Part shown: one piece after another, positions 17,511 to 26,514 of the stretch
How the letters are laid out: each line of letters opens with the position of its first letter
How positions within the stretch are numbered: the stretch's first letter is position 1
Origin: a virus
Strand: one strand, 5' to 3'
DNA length: 54,754 bases
Virus record (IMG/VR): IMGVR_UViG_3300000234_000006
Location: 1 to 54,754 of that record
Program-made: the position numbers and the translations under genes
The notes under the pieces: model-generated
What the model saw: only the letters and a program-made list of their open reading frames with translations
Told to the model about the DNA's origin: nothing
Database searches by the model: none

Positions 17511-18465
17511 GATTCCTCCGGGATTTTTCGACCAAACCAAAAGTATACGACACGTTTTTAAGAATCTGTGAAAGATCAAAAGAAACTTTGTCGTGCTTAT
17601 ACAGCATTATGGTATCAATTAAATTTTTTTCTATGTTGTTCATTTCAGGAACTTTTGACGACTGTTTAGAAACAGGAAATTCATCAAGAACATCCTTTAT
17701 ATAAACATCATTCAAAAGTCGGATGCACCTAATCATATCAGATGCAAAATACTGACTCTCTTTAGAATCGGTCAAAAATTTCATAATATGCCTTCTAGTT
17801 AAATTTTTACGACCATATTTTTTACCATAAACACTCAAAAACTTCTTTGACAAAGAAGTAATGAGTTCTATATTTGTAGCTACTTTTTTCATTTTAGAAC
17901 TCTTTGCTACAACAGATCCATCATTGTTAGATGATGGATAGTCAACATTTTCCATCAGGTTTGTAGAGGGGAAACCCTTAGTATCAGTAATATCCTCAAC
18001 AACATAACCAGACCAAGCGTTCCCTATGCCACGAGTTCCGTTATCAAATTTTACTTCATTTTTATTTTCTTTATTTTCAGCGTAAACACCAGAGTCATCA
18101 TCGGCCCAATAAGTGTCAAATCCTTTACTGCTTATACTAGTTTTATCATAATAGTCTGATCTTGCAGAAGCTTCTTCATCGTCATTAGGGAGTTTAGAAT
18201 TTGATATTGAAGGAAGAACACGTGGATTTGTTGGATGGGGCTTTTTACCAGGGAGTTCTCTATCGGTATCACCCGGAAGAGCAGAACTAGCGTAGCTAGA
18301 AAGTAACTCAGGATCAGGTCTGGGATCCGAATCTATAGAAGAGGGCCTATCAAGTTCGTTCTTATTTTCACCATGAAATTCATAAATCAAAGAGTCATAA
18401 TTACCAAGGCCGAAATCCAGAACAGCCATATCCAAAGCTTGCTCTTCTGGAAGTGAGTTCTTCAT
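17503..18465 (-). CDS. Ser/Asp-rich protein with helical C-terminus, unknown
   Basis: A 320-residue protein. Residues 30-180 are polar and low in hydrophobics (Ser, Asp, Asn, Pro), probably disordered. Residues 190-320 are helical (NIELITSLSKKFLSVYGKKYG, IEKNLIDTIMLYKHDKV). It overlaps the previous gene by 4 bases (ATGA type) and the next start. No motif recognised. It is possibly a tail/neck or internal virion protein given the operon. Confidence 0.45.
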   Translation of the reverse strand: MKNSLPEEQALDMAVLDFGLGNYDSLIYEFHGENKNELDRPSSIDSDPRPDPELLSSYASSALPGDTDRELPGKKPHPTNPRVLPSISNSKLPNDDEEASARSDYYDKTSISSKGFDTYWADDDSGVYAENKENKNEVKFDNGTRGIGNAWSGYVVEDITDTKGFPSTNLMENVDYPSSNNDGSVVAKSSKMKKVATNIELITSLSKKFLSVYGKKYGRKNLTRRHIMKFLTDSKESQYFASDMIRCIRLLNDVYIKDVLDEFPVSKQSSKVPEMNNIEKNLIDTIMLYKHDKVSFDLSQILKNVSYTFGLVEKSRRNRG

Positions 18466-19358
18466 TTGAGAGACCTTAATGACCTTTTGTTTTTAACATG
18501 GTCGCCGTCAGTCGGATTCGAATAAGGAGAAACACCATCTACAATGAAATCTTCGTAAAGATGTTTAGATTCATTCACTCCAGAACTGAGGCCCTCTCCG
18601 GTCAAGTCATCCGAAGGCCAAACGTCTTCGTTATTATAATGACCAGCTTCATTACCTTCACCAGGTCCTATGTGGTCAACACGCGGGCCGGGAAGTGTGC
18701 TCGTAGGGAGAGAAGATGACGCTTTTTTATAATTTTTGATTATTTTGTCTATGGATGAAGAAGTCGTGAAGATTCCATCGTCATCTTCTTCCTCATCATC
18801 ATTGTTGTCTTCGAAATCAGGATTCAAATCGTCTGGCTCAGGATTTGTTATCGGTTCCGAATCGCTAAAGTTCTCTTCGTCTGAAAGTTCGGAGTATTCA
18901 GACTCAATAAATTCGTCAGGGTTTTGTCTAACGTTTTTGGCGTCCTCAATCATATTCTCTGAATTTTTATCAGGGCCGGACTTCCAATGGTCGGCGTTAA
19001 CTTCATCCTGAACAGTATCACAAAAAGCCGACAAAAATTCACTAACATTAGCAAGGCCAGATCTCATATCCTTTATGGACTGTATATACCCTCTTCCACC
19101 CAAAAGACCATCTGGGCTAAAATTCGAAGAATTCATCTTCGAAAATATTCTATAAGCAGCCATTGAATAGCTGTGCGATCTCTGTATGGACCACAAGATC
19201 TTAGCTAAATCTCTATAAGATTCATCAGACCACTTAAAACCGGGGGTACGTATATCACGTCGTAAAGGACCTTGATCCTTTACGAATTCAATCTTTCCCG
19301 CAGTTCTGGACTTACCGGAAATCCTGGAGGCTATCTTGTCTAGGTCAATCTTTGACAT
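18462..19358 (-). CDS. Acidic virion-block protein, unknown
   Basis: A 298-residue protein with SD AAAGG before ATG 19358. The N-terminal 120 residues look folded and helical (SYRDLAKILWSIQRSHSYSMAAYRIF split over two helices). Residues 135-200 are a long acidic run (ESEYSELSDEENFSDSE, DNNDDEEEDDD). The tail is Gly/Asn/Pro-rich. It resembles its neighbour in having one folded domain plus a long polar region. Function unknown. Confidence 0.45.
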   Translation of the reverse strand: MSKIDLDKIASRISGKSRTAGKIEFVKDQGPLRRDIRTPGFKWSDESYRDLAKILWSIQRSHSYSMAAYRIFSKMNSSNFSPDGLLGGRGYIQSIKDMRSGLANVSEFLSAFCDTVQDEVNADHWKSGPDKNSENMIEDAKNVRQNPDEFIESEYSELSDEENFSDSEPITNPEPDDLNPDFEDNNDDEEEDDDGIFTTSSSIDKIIKNYKKASSSLPTSTLPGPRVDHIGPGEGNEAGHYNNEDVWPSDDLTGEGLSSGVNESKHLYEDFIVDGVSPYSNPTDGDHVKNKRSLRSLK

Positions 19359-19359
19359 T

Positions 19360-19635
19360 TCATGCCTTTACCGGTGAGTCGGAGTCATCGACCAAACGCT
19401 CAATAAAATAACCTTCGTCATCCGTACCTAGCTTCCAAAAATCTTGTTTTGAATAATGGACAAGATGCTCTTTGGAAGAGACATGAAAACCGTAAAGGTC
19501 ATTAACACTTGAAACTCTTACTCTATAGACTGGCTTACCAGCAGTACCTGCTACAACAATAGACTTAGGTCTGAAGTTATGAACAAGTTCAAATTCGTCA
19601 ACAGAGCTAAAACATGATCTATGAGAAGATGACAT
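19360..19635 (-). CDS. Small beta-rich protein, unknown
   Basis: A 91-residue protein with alternating strands (SIVVAGTAGKPVYRVRVSSV, then LYGFHVSSKEHLVHYSKQDF). It ends one base before the next gene begins. No SD is visible. The pattern suggests a small beta-barrel, but no family is recognised. Confidence 0.45.
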   Translation of the reverse strand: MSSSHRSCFSSVDEFELVHNFRPKSIVVAGTAGKPVYRVRVSSVNDLYGFHVSSKEHLVHYSKQDFWKLGTDDEGYFIERLVDDSDSPVKA

Positions 19636-19659
19636 TTAATTTTAATTTTTAATGAAAGT

Positions 19660-20556
19660 TTAAGGAACAACATTAAGGGTATAAGGTATATCAATAGGTC
19701 CGTTTGTTGAATTCGTAGACTGAATTCTTATGGTTTCAGGGAAAACACCAGTTATAAACGGGGCGTTGGCTGGGTTAACGGTAAATAATATGTTAACATT
19801 TCCGGAAGAAGGAACACCAGAACCGTTAGTCGGATTATAAACCAACCATGGGCTTATATCTTGAGTTTTAGAAACTTCAAAATTGAGGATAGAAGTTGCA
19901 GGACCAGAGTTCGTAACTGTGAGGGATACCGGAGTTGAAGTTCTTGAACTCAAATAAAAAGTCATGCTCAAAGTAGGAGAAGACACAGTTATTGTTGGTC
20001 TGGGGAGAACTGTTATGGTAAATACAACGGGTATTACATTTGATGGGGAATCGTTGTCTTGATAATTTATGACTCCCGTATAAGGAGAAGAAGTGTAGAC
20101 CATCAAAAATGGTTTTATGGATGTATCAAAAGAAACCTGTTGGTTCTTGTCAATACCATTTATGAATGAGGGAGTAGAAACCAACCAGGAAGAATTCGGA
20201 GTTGCGTTTATGTTCATATAAGAACCCAACGCGCCGACATTCGAAAAGATTAAACTAGCAACGTCCGTTATAGGATCGTTTTCGGTTACGGTTAAAGAAT
20301 AATTTAGGGAGCTTAGTATACTAATTTCAGGAGAAAGTTGAGTCATAAATTGATTTAAAGATTCGTGCATAGATATTAGAACATCACCAGGAATAGGAAT
20401 CATATTCCTGTAAAGAGGGCCGAAAGGAGTTTCTATATTTGAAATATAATATTTTTGACCCAAATTTGGAATGTTGTTATTAACTACGTCCCATTTCCAG
20501 TATCCGCCAGTGGAGCATACAGAAAATTTAAAACCGCCTCCTTGGATAATTGACAT
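19660..20556 (-). CDS. Ig/BACON-like virion surface protein
   Basis: A 298-residue protein. After an N-terminal 100-residue part come two immunoglobulin-like beta domains. Each has the short W-L signature followed by a gap and a strand: SSWLVSTPSFINGI, then VVFTITVLPRP; and SPWLVYNPTNGSG, then NILFTVNPANAP and IPYTLNVV. This resembles BACON or other Ig-like carbohydrate-binding folds found on tail fibres and capsid decorations. There is no signal peptide. ATG 20556 is preferred over a TTG one codon earlier. A role in surface binding or adsorption is inferred. Confidence 0.6.
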   Translation of the reverse strand: MSIIQGGGFKFSVCSTGGYWKWDVVNNNIPNLGQKYYISNIETPFGPLYRNMIPIPGDVLISMHESLNQFMTQLSPEISILSSLNYSLTVTENDPITDVASLIFSNVGALGSYMNINATPNSSWLVSTPSFINGIDKNQQVSFDTSIKPFLMVYTSSPYTGVINYQDNDSPSNVIPVVFTITVLPRPTITVSSPTLSMTFYLSSRTSTPVSLTVTNSGPATSILNFEVSKTQDISPWLVYNPTNGSGVPSSGNVNILFTVNPANAPFITGVFPETIRIQSTNSTNGPIDIPYTLNVVP

Positions 20557-20582
20557 CAATAAAATATGAAAATAGAAAGCTA

Positions 20583-22184
20583 TTATGGATAAATATATTT
20601 TATCTTTTCCTTACCAAAAACTTTTTCATAACCAAATTTTGAAGCATACTCGGATTCGGTCATCTTCATAGACATTGCATGATTATAAAGAGTCTTTTTG
20701 TGAACAGCAAACTTATCGACCGAAATATAATGATAATCGGGTCTTACTCTGGATACTTCTTTCCAATTTGTGGCTTTGTATATTGTACCTATATGACCAT
20801 ATGTTGTATCAGCAAAAGATATTAAACATTTTGGTTTAAACGATTTCATTACGATTTTGCAAATTCTGGAAAGGAACCAGGAAGCAAAATGCTTCTTTTG
20901 ATAATTTGGATGTATGCAAAATCTGTCGAGTTCGAGAATATCTTTATGAGAAAAACCTAAAGAAGTTGCAGATTCTTTTCTTACAGGAGGTGAAAATTTA
21001 GATATCGCAATGAGCTTACCATCGAGATAAGAGCCATAAACAACTTTCGCGGATCTACCATAACCAGCATAGTGGTAAGACCTCAAAAAACTTTCGGAAA
21101 CTGAATAATAACCAACTTTTATGGAGTTATCGATGACTTTTATTTCAATATCTTTGAATGAAAAATCAAAAATTTCAATATCTGTTTTTTCATTAGAAAT
21201 AAAATTTCTGATTTTATTTGTTATTATCTCAGGATTAAGATAGTCCCTCTCATAAAGATATAGAATTTTATAATCAGGAAAATATTCATCAGCATAAGTG
21301 AATTTAGAAGAATCTTTCCTTTTAGATTTTGGAAGTGAATGCCAATATTCACCCTGACATTCAATTAGAATTTTTTCATCAGAAAGAAACAAATCAAAAA
21401 GGTAAGGTCCAACAGGGAATTGTTTCTCATATTTAACATTCAAAACATCAAGTATATTTTGAGTTACTAATTCAATAATAGTGTCTTTAGTGACAGTTTT
21501 ACTTAAGGTAATAACGAATTTGGACCTGAATTCCGGGTCTTCCCAAAGTTTCTTCTGAGATTCTATGACTTTATTCCTGTATGATTCATCATTCCATTTT
21601 GAACTTATGGAAGAAGACATTTTTGACTTATAAAGTGAGGAGTTTACGGCAAGAAATAATTTTTCTTTGTAAGAATTATCTGTCCACTTGTTTTTTATTG
21701 CAAAAGAAAGATTTGCCCTGTACTCAGGACTGGCTATTCTTTCTTTGTAAGAATCCGTAGAAACGGATTTAAGCCCATATTCTTTGGATTTTTCAACGAA
21801 GTCAAGATCATTTATGAGATTTTTGCTTAAATCAGTGATGTTTTTTCTAAAATTTTCGTTTTCCCAAAGACTTTTGCTAATAGTTGATTGCTTTTCTTTT
21901 CTTGAAGAATCCCAAGACTTTTTGACCCCGGAGGATATATTGTCTCTAGCTTTTTGACTTTTAAGAGCAAATGATATTGAACAAGAAATACAGGAATAGA
22001 ATTTATTTCTACTAAAATTCCGAACTAAAGAAGATAATTTTATGGGAAAATCTTTCAAACATCGAATGCAAATGCAATTGAACTCATCATTTCTATTGAA
22101 TGAGTCCAAATCTTTCAGAGATTCAAAATCTTTTATTGTAGTAAAAGGTATTCCATATTTAATTAAATATTCAGAAAAAGTCAT
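20583..22184 (-). CDS. VSR-like nuclease fused to a Mom-like acyltransferase domain
   Basis: A 533-residue, three-part protein. Residues 30-75 have zinc-finger-like cysteines (C37, C39, C42, C65, C68). Residues 85-230 hold at least four DNA-binding-type repeats with W-x-[DN]-x2-[FY]-[RK] cores (SKSLWENENFRKN, KNKWTDNSYKEK, SSKWNDESYRNK, KKLWEDPEFRSK), like NUMOD repeats. Residues 240-320 form a VSR/EDxHD-type nuclease with LFDLFLSDEKILIECQGEYW. Residues 365-500 look like the Mom GNAT-like family: SYHYAGYGRSAKVVYGSYLDG, ILELDRFCIHPNYQKKHFAS, ISFADTTYGHIGTIYKATNW. It may be a homing endonuclease carrying a modification domain, or a DNA modifier guided by the repeats. Activity is inferred. Confidence 0.75.
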   Translation of the reverse strand: MTFSEYLIKYGIPFTTIKDFESLKDLDSFNRNDEFNCICIRCLKDFPIKLSSLVRNFSRNKFYSCISCSISFALKSQKARDNISSGVKKSWDSSRKEKQSTISKSLWENENFRKNITDLSKNLINDLDFVEKSKEYGLKSVSTDSYKERIASPEYRANLSFAIKNKWTDNSYKEKLFLAVNSSLYKSKMSSSISSKWNDESYRNKVIESQKKLWEDPEFRSKFVITLSKTVTKDTIIELVTQNILDVLNVKYEKQFPVGPYLFDLFLSDEKILIECQGEYWHSLPKSKRKDSSKFTYADEYFPDYKILYLYERDYLNPEIITNKIRNFISNEKTDIEIFDFSFKDIEIKVIDNSIKVGYYSVSESFLRSYHYAGYGRSAKVVYGSYLDGKLIAISKFSPPVRKESATSLGFSHKDILELDRFCIHPNYQKKHFASWFLSRICKIVMKSFKPKCLISFADTTYGHIGTIYKATNWKEVSRVRPDYHYISVDKFAVHKKTLYNHAMSMKMTESEYASKFGYEKVFGKEKIKYIYP

Positions 22185-22186
22185 TA

Positions 22187-22966
22187 TTATTTTACAGTTA
22201 TGATTTGGAAGTCTCCTCTATTCTTGAATTGCGGAAGACTAACCTCGTGGAGAATGTTGAACCTCTTGTCACTTATTGAAGAAAATACCTTATGGTATTT
22301 TGAATATTTCGAATCGTCGATGACTTTATACATTTCGTCCATGGCTTCTTTGATATCTTCTTCATCACTATCCATATTTTTCAAAAGTTGAACTTTAAAA
22401 TATTTTTCTTTTGCCTCTTCAGCTATAAGATTGCTGATCTGCGAAAGAGATCTAAAAAACCTATGACGAACTCGACCTTGGGTAAGACCTAATTGTTTGG
22501 CGACTTCAGACTGGCATGTGGTCTCATACATGAGCCACATTATTTCCATGTCTTGCTTTGGGAAAACTTCGTATAAGTCGTCTTCAAACGATTCTTTATC
22601 TAAAACGGGGATAGTAGTGAGGAATTGTATTCTTCGGCGCCCTCTAGCTAATCTATAACTAACGGCTGCTTGAGTAATACCAAATAATTTTGCGATCTGC
22701 TCTTGTTTCATTTCATCTTTATAATAAAGACGAATAAGATCAGCTTCTCTATGTGGGATTCTGTCGAGATGAACTTCTATTGAGTCGAAGTTGGTCTTTT
22801 TAAAATCTATCTCTTCATCCTGATTCGAATGAAGAGCTTCATTTATCATTTTTTGGAGGTCGTCTATCTCTTCTTCATCAAGCTCGCCAGAATAGCCGAG
22901 TTTGTCGTTATCGCTGAATCTAGAAGAAATAGAGTTCGGATCAGAGACAAGTATGTGTGAAGACAT
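22187..22966 (-). CDS. Protein with two sigma-70 region 4-like HTH domains
   Basis: A 259-residue protein with SD GGAGG before ATG 22966. Two helix-turn-helix units of sigma region 4 type occur in tandem: residues about 68-115 (READLIRLYYKDEMKQEQIA, then LFGITQAAVSYRLARGRRRI) and about 135-185 (DMEIMWLMYETTCQSEVAKQ, then LGLTQGRVRHRFFRSLSQI). No region 2 is visible, so it cannot melt promoters like a normal sigma. It could be a late-gene transcription activator, a sigma appropriator or a partner of the sigma-like proteins at 46025-48780. It stands at the junction between replication and virion genes, where late control is expected. Confidence 0.7.
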   Translation of the reverse strand: MSSHILVSDPNSISSRFSDNDKLGYSGELDEEEIDDLQKMINEALHSNQDEEIDFKKTNFDSIEVHLDRIPHREADLIRLYYKDEMKQEQIAKLFGITQAAVSYRLARGRRRIQFLTTIPVLDKESFEDDLYEVFPKQDMEIMWLMYETTCQSEVAKQLGLTQGRVRHRFFRSLSQISNLIAEEAKEKYFKVQLLKNMDSDEEDIKEAMDEMYKVIDDSKYSKYHKVFSSISDKRFNILHEVSLPQFKNRGDFQIITVK

Positions 22967-23033
22967 TTTTCCTCCAAATAAAATATGGTATGGAAATGTA
23001 TATGGGTATCAGTAAAAGTATAAAAGAACTTTA

Positions 23034-23990
23034 CTAGACATAAAACTCATCAGAACTACTAGAAAACGAATTTGAAGAATTTGGTGTGAAAGATGACATA
23101 TCTAGTGATAATCCGAGGTTTTTGAAAGTTTCATGGACATCGAATACTAAAAATTCTAAAGGAACTAGAGGAATATCTTTTATCGATTTAAGAAGCTTTT
23201 CGTTTAAAAATAAAAGGTCTTTATTTGTGATTATTAGGTCTTTTTCTTTTTCAGAAATTCCGGGAAAAGAAGACTCTATTAATGAACTCAGCTCTCTTTT
23301 GTAAGAGAGAGAAGCGGCCGTTCGTTTTTTGAAACGGTAAATACCTTTAATACCATCTGAAGGATCGCCAGTCATACATTTATATAAAACAACTTCATTT
23401 GGATAAACGCCATGACCTATTTCTTTTTCAAAATAAGAAAAAACAGCTTCAACATCATAAAAAACATTAGTATCGGGCCTATAAAGAACAGTTTTATTAT
23501 TAACAAGCTGGAAAAAATCTTTGTCTGAAGAACAGATAACGTTTATTTGTTCGTTATTCAAGTGCGTAAAAGAAGCAATTAAATCGTCAGCTTCTTCGTT
23601 TTTATCATAATAGACTTTAAAATTCAAATTGTAAAGAGCTGCCTTTATGAATTCTATTTGGTTTCCAAAATCAATGCCCTCAACTGAAAAAGGATTACCT
23701 ATTTCTAAAGGCTTCCGTTTTTCTCCGTTTATCTCTTTATAAGAAGGAAGTAAGTTTTTCCTTCTAGTAGGAAAACCATCAAAAAAACAATGTAAACTAG
23801 TAAAATCATGAATTTTATCTAAAATATTAGAGAGTATTTTAAAAAACCCTTTTATTAAGTTAATATTTACACCTTCGTGAAGTGTAACTTCACCTTCTTT
23901 TTCAAGAAAAGCATATTGTGCTCTTCTCAGTATGTTATTTCCATCAATTAATACATTACGAACAATTTCTTTCCCACCTACTCTGCGCAT
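23034..23990 (-). CDS. 5'-3' exonuclease / flap endonuclease
   Basis: A 318-residue protein of the T5 D15/T4 RNase H/Pol I exonuclease family. The PIN-type core has NVLIDGNNIL, CFFDGFPTRRK, KNEEADDLIASFT and ICSSDKDFFQLV (metal-binding acids). An H3TH region follows with CMTGDPSDGIKGIYRF. It would remove RNA primers and flaps during replication, acting with the ligase halves. The start is uncertain: ATG 23990 follows an AT repeat with no SD, and the conserved core starts only around residue 11. The C-terminal tail is Ser-rich. Confidence 0.88.
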   Translation of the reverse strand: MRRVGGKEIVRNVLIDGNNILRRAQYAFLEKEGEVTLHEGVNINLIKGFFKILSNILDKIHDFTSLHCFFDGFPTRRKNLLPSYKEINGEKRKPLEIGNPFSVEGIDFGNQIEFIKAALYNLNFKVYYDKNEEADDLIASFTHLNNEQINVICSSDKDFFQLVNNKTVLYRPDTNVFYDVEAVFSYFEKEIGHGVYPNEVVLYKCMTGDPSDGIKGIYRFKKRTAASLSYKRELSSLIESSFPGISEKEKDLIITNKDLLFLNEKLLKSIKDIPLVPLEFLVFDVHETFKNLGLSLDMSSFTPNSSNSFSSSSDEFYV

Positions 23991-24004
23991 ATATATATAT
24001 TACA

Positions 24005-24538
24005 TCAAATTTCTGATACTTTCTTCAAATAAGAAGAAGGAAAATCTATAAGAAGCTTTTTGGAACTCATGTTTATAAAAATCTGGATAGTCTCGGAGTC
24101 GTCAGACACCAAAGAAACTTCACCTTCTAAACGCTTATAATCACCTTTCATGACCTTAACTCTGTCACCAACAGTAAATGGGGACTTTTTCATATTATCA
24201 AGACCATCTTTCATAGGATTTATATTTTTATCATCTATTAATGAATATGGTATAGATCCAGAAGGATTTTTTAAAACTAATTTGAAATAAGGAGCGGATT
24301 CCAAAGAAAAATAATTTATTCCTTCCTGATATCTTATGAAAATATATCCTTCCATAAAGCAAAAAGTCTGAGATTCATCTTGTCTCTTCAAGGAAACAGA
24401 AGGTATGAAAACCTCTACGTTGTTTTTTAACGTTTTAAAAATAAACCTTTTGATAAGGTCAAGGTTTTTTTCTTTCTCACCTGTATTCGATAACTGTACA
24501 GCGACCCACTTATTTGTTAAATCTTTCGGAGATTTCAT
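24005..24538 (-). CDS. NusG/RfaH-like transcription elongation factor
   Basis: A 177-residue protein with an N-terminal NGN-like domain (NKWVAVQLSNTGEKEKNLDL, then VEVFIPSVS and FMEGYIFIRYQ) and a C-terminal KOW domain (FTVGDRVKVMKGDYKRLEGE). The order and size match NusG/RfaH. It would bind RNA polymerase and change pausing or termination, a plausible antiterminator for long phage operons. It overlaps the DnaX-like gene by 29 bases; SD AAGGA precedes ATG 24538. Confidence 0.85.
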   Translation of the reverse strand: MKSPKDLTNKWVAVQLSNTGEKEKNLDLIKRFIFKTLKNNVEVFIPSVSLKRQDESQTFCFMEGYIFIRYQEGINYFSLESAPYFKLVLKNPSGSIPYSLIDDKNINPMKDGLDNMKKSPFTVGDRVKVMKGDYKRLEGEVSLVSDDSETIQIFINMSSKKLLIDFPSSYLKKVSEI

Positions 24539-26000
24539 TGGAAAGTTCCTTGTTTGTTATTGGAATATGAGATTTATCCAACTTTACTGTTGATAATTCA
24601 ACTTCAGGTTTACTGACTTTTACAATAGTTTTCTTGACTTTATGATCAAAAGAAGTAAGGGATTCACCAGGAGTGAAGTTTATACCATCAATTGATATCC
24701 CTCTAAAAAAGTCGGATTCTAAGAAATTCTCGCCCTCTATTAAAGAGGATGGGGGTTCTTCTTTCTTTGGCACTTTTATATTTGATTCTATGACCGAAAA
24801 ATCTGAATCATCACAAAAGTGATTTTTCTCTAAACGGTCAACCATCTCCCTAACTTCAGAAGTCAATTTTTCAAACTTCTCAAAATTACTGAGATCTGGG
24901 ACTGAATTAATAACAGGAGTCGGAATGGGATCTCGTAATTGAATAGGGGCAGGTGGCGTTTGAATCTGAACTGGAGGTACGAATATCGGTAAAGACTCAG
25001 TGCTGTTTATTATTACTGATATGATAGACGAAGGTTCAGGTTTATCGAGAAGAGCCAAATTGCTGGACAACTGAGCCCAAGATCGGCCTCTCTTACCATA
25101 AAAGCTGACTTTAGAAGGGTAAGAAGACTTCACTCCTATAGCTTCCTTTATTGAGTTAGATATTGCATTTACTATATTATCTCTGACCCAAAGAGAGCCA
25201 TTTGTTGACATAAGTTTTTCTAAAGTAGAAATGGAATATCTAATATCAGAGTCAAGTTTATCTAAAGATTCAGATATTTGGTCATAATCATCAAGTTTAA
25301 AATAAACGTCAAGATTTTGTTTATTCACACCACCAAGTTCATCCAAGTTGAACAATGATATGAGAGAAGTTCTCGGATTCCCGTGATTTAGCTTAATAAG
25401 AACGTCCAATAATTCATCATTAAATTCAATGTTTTCTTTTCTACAAACCTCTTTCAAATGCAACAAAGTGTCATCATGGGAAGGTATGCTTACCGAAAAT
25501 TCATCAACTCTATCACGTATGGCACTTCTTATGGAATGAGGCTCGGTGGTACAAAGTATCACCACCATCTTCCGTTCTTCCATAGGCTTCAAGAGTGCAT
25601 CTTGAGATTGTTTAGAAAGACGGTGTGCCTCGTCCAAAACTATAACTCTTGGTTTATTGTTTACAGTTCCATACTCCAAATCTTGAATAAGTTCACGCAT
25701 CTTCTCAACAGAACCCTGTGAAGAAGCATCAAATTCATCAAAATTTATTGAGTTACCATCTTTTATAGATATACAAGAGTCACATTTATCACAACTGATG
25801 CCGTCAACTGGATTGTCACATGATATTAACTTTGCACTTATACGAGCTAAAGTGGTCTTCCCACAACCTTTCGGTCCACCAAACATAAGGGAACGGCCCC
25901 CGAGGGAGCCATTCTTGGATTTCACCTTTAAAATTATCTTTATTGAATCGTTACCTATAATTTCATTAAGTTGAGAAGGTCTGTACTTCAAATCAAACAT
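24510..26000 (-). CDS. dnaX: Clamp loader gamma/tau-like subunit (DnaX-like)
   Basis: A 496-residue AAA+ protein. It has Walker A GGPKGCGKTT (41-50), the four-Cys zinc module of DnaX (C61, C70, C73, C76) and Walker B VIVLDEAHRLS (119-129). The sensor segment RSAIRDRVDEF lacks the Cys of the usual SRC motif. Residues 330-496 are a Pro-rich linker and a helical tail, as in tau. It would load the DnaN-like clamp together with the delta and delta-prime homologues at 43679-45341. No SD is visible. Confidence 0.9.
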   Translation of the reverse strand: MFDLKYRPSQLNEIIGNDSIKIILKVKSKNGSLGGRSLMFGGPKGCGKTTLARISAKLISCDNPVDGISCDKCDSCISIKDGNSINFDEFDASSQGSVEKMRELIQDLEYGTVNNKPRVIVLDEAHRLSKQSQDALLKPMEERKMVVILCTTEPHSIRSAIRDRVDEFSVSIPSHDDTLLHLKEVCRKENIEFNDELLDVLIKLNHGNPRTSLISLFNLDELGGVNKQNLDVYFKLDDYDQISESLDKLDSDIRYSISTLEKLMSTNGSLWVRDNIVNAISNSIKEAIGVKSSYPSKVSFYGKRGRSWAQLSSNLALLDKPEPSSIISVIINSTESLPIFVPPVQIQTPPAPIQLRDPIPTPVINSVPDLSNFEKFEKLTSEVREMVDRLEKNHFCDDSDFSVIESNIKVPKKEEPPSSLIEGENFLESDFFRGISIDGINFTPGESLTSFDHKVKKTIVKVSKPEVELSTVKLDKSHIPITNKELSNEISERFNK

Positions 26001-26013
26001 AAAAATATTACAT

Positions 26014-26514
26014 TCATTTACATGCGTGAATCATTTCTTCAACGCTTTCATTCCAAGAACCGTGTCTAGTAACTATCTCCGGGAACTCTTGAACATTAGG
26101 AGGTCTTGTCCCGTAAGAAACGTTTCCAGTAACAGGATTCTCTTCAGCCACACATCTCATGAGAAGGTGGTCAAGAAGAGCTTTCCTTTTATTTGGAGGA
26201 TATTCATTCCAAACTTCCAAAGCGATTATCATGATAAAATCCGGCTCTTCACCAGAGTTCAAGAAAGAACCAGCATAACGCTCTAGAGGAGAAGCTTTTT
26301 TGACTGACCCCGGAACTTTTTGACCTGAAGATTTGGCAGCAGTATTCCTACAAAGAAATAGGAACTTTGCGTTTGCCAAATGAGGATGGTAATTCGGGAT
26401 CAAATCATTAAAAACAATTTCAGAAGCAGAGTCAAAGCCTCCATAAAGAAGAGGCATCTTTTCTTCTTTTTCTGGTTTACTGTTTTTTGGCTTTCTTACT
26501 TTTTCTTTTTCCAT
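26014..26514 (-). CDS. Putative phage metallopeptidase-like protein with degenerate active site
   Basis: A 166-residue protein with SD AGGAG before ATG 26514. The pattern PDFIMIIALEVWNEYPPNKR, then KALLDHLLMRCVAEENPV, and EFPEIVTRHGSW near the end matches the phage putative-metallopeptidase family, whose members read LLDHELCH at the same place. Here the HELxH zinc site is HLLMR, so two ligand/catalytic residues are gone and proteolysis is unlikely. It may be a binding protein derived from the enzyme. It sits between clamp loader and primase genes and overlaps the primase gene. Confidence 0.65.
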   Translation of the reverse strand: MEKEKVRKPKNSKPEKEEKMPLLYGGFDSASEIVFNDLIPNYHPHLANAKFLFLCRNTAAKSSGQKVPGSVKKASPLERYAGSFLNSGEEPDFIMIIALEVWNEYPPNKRKALLDHLLMRCVAEENPVTGNVSYGTRPPNVQEFPEIVTRHGSWNESVEEMIHACK

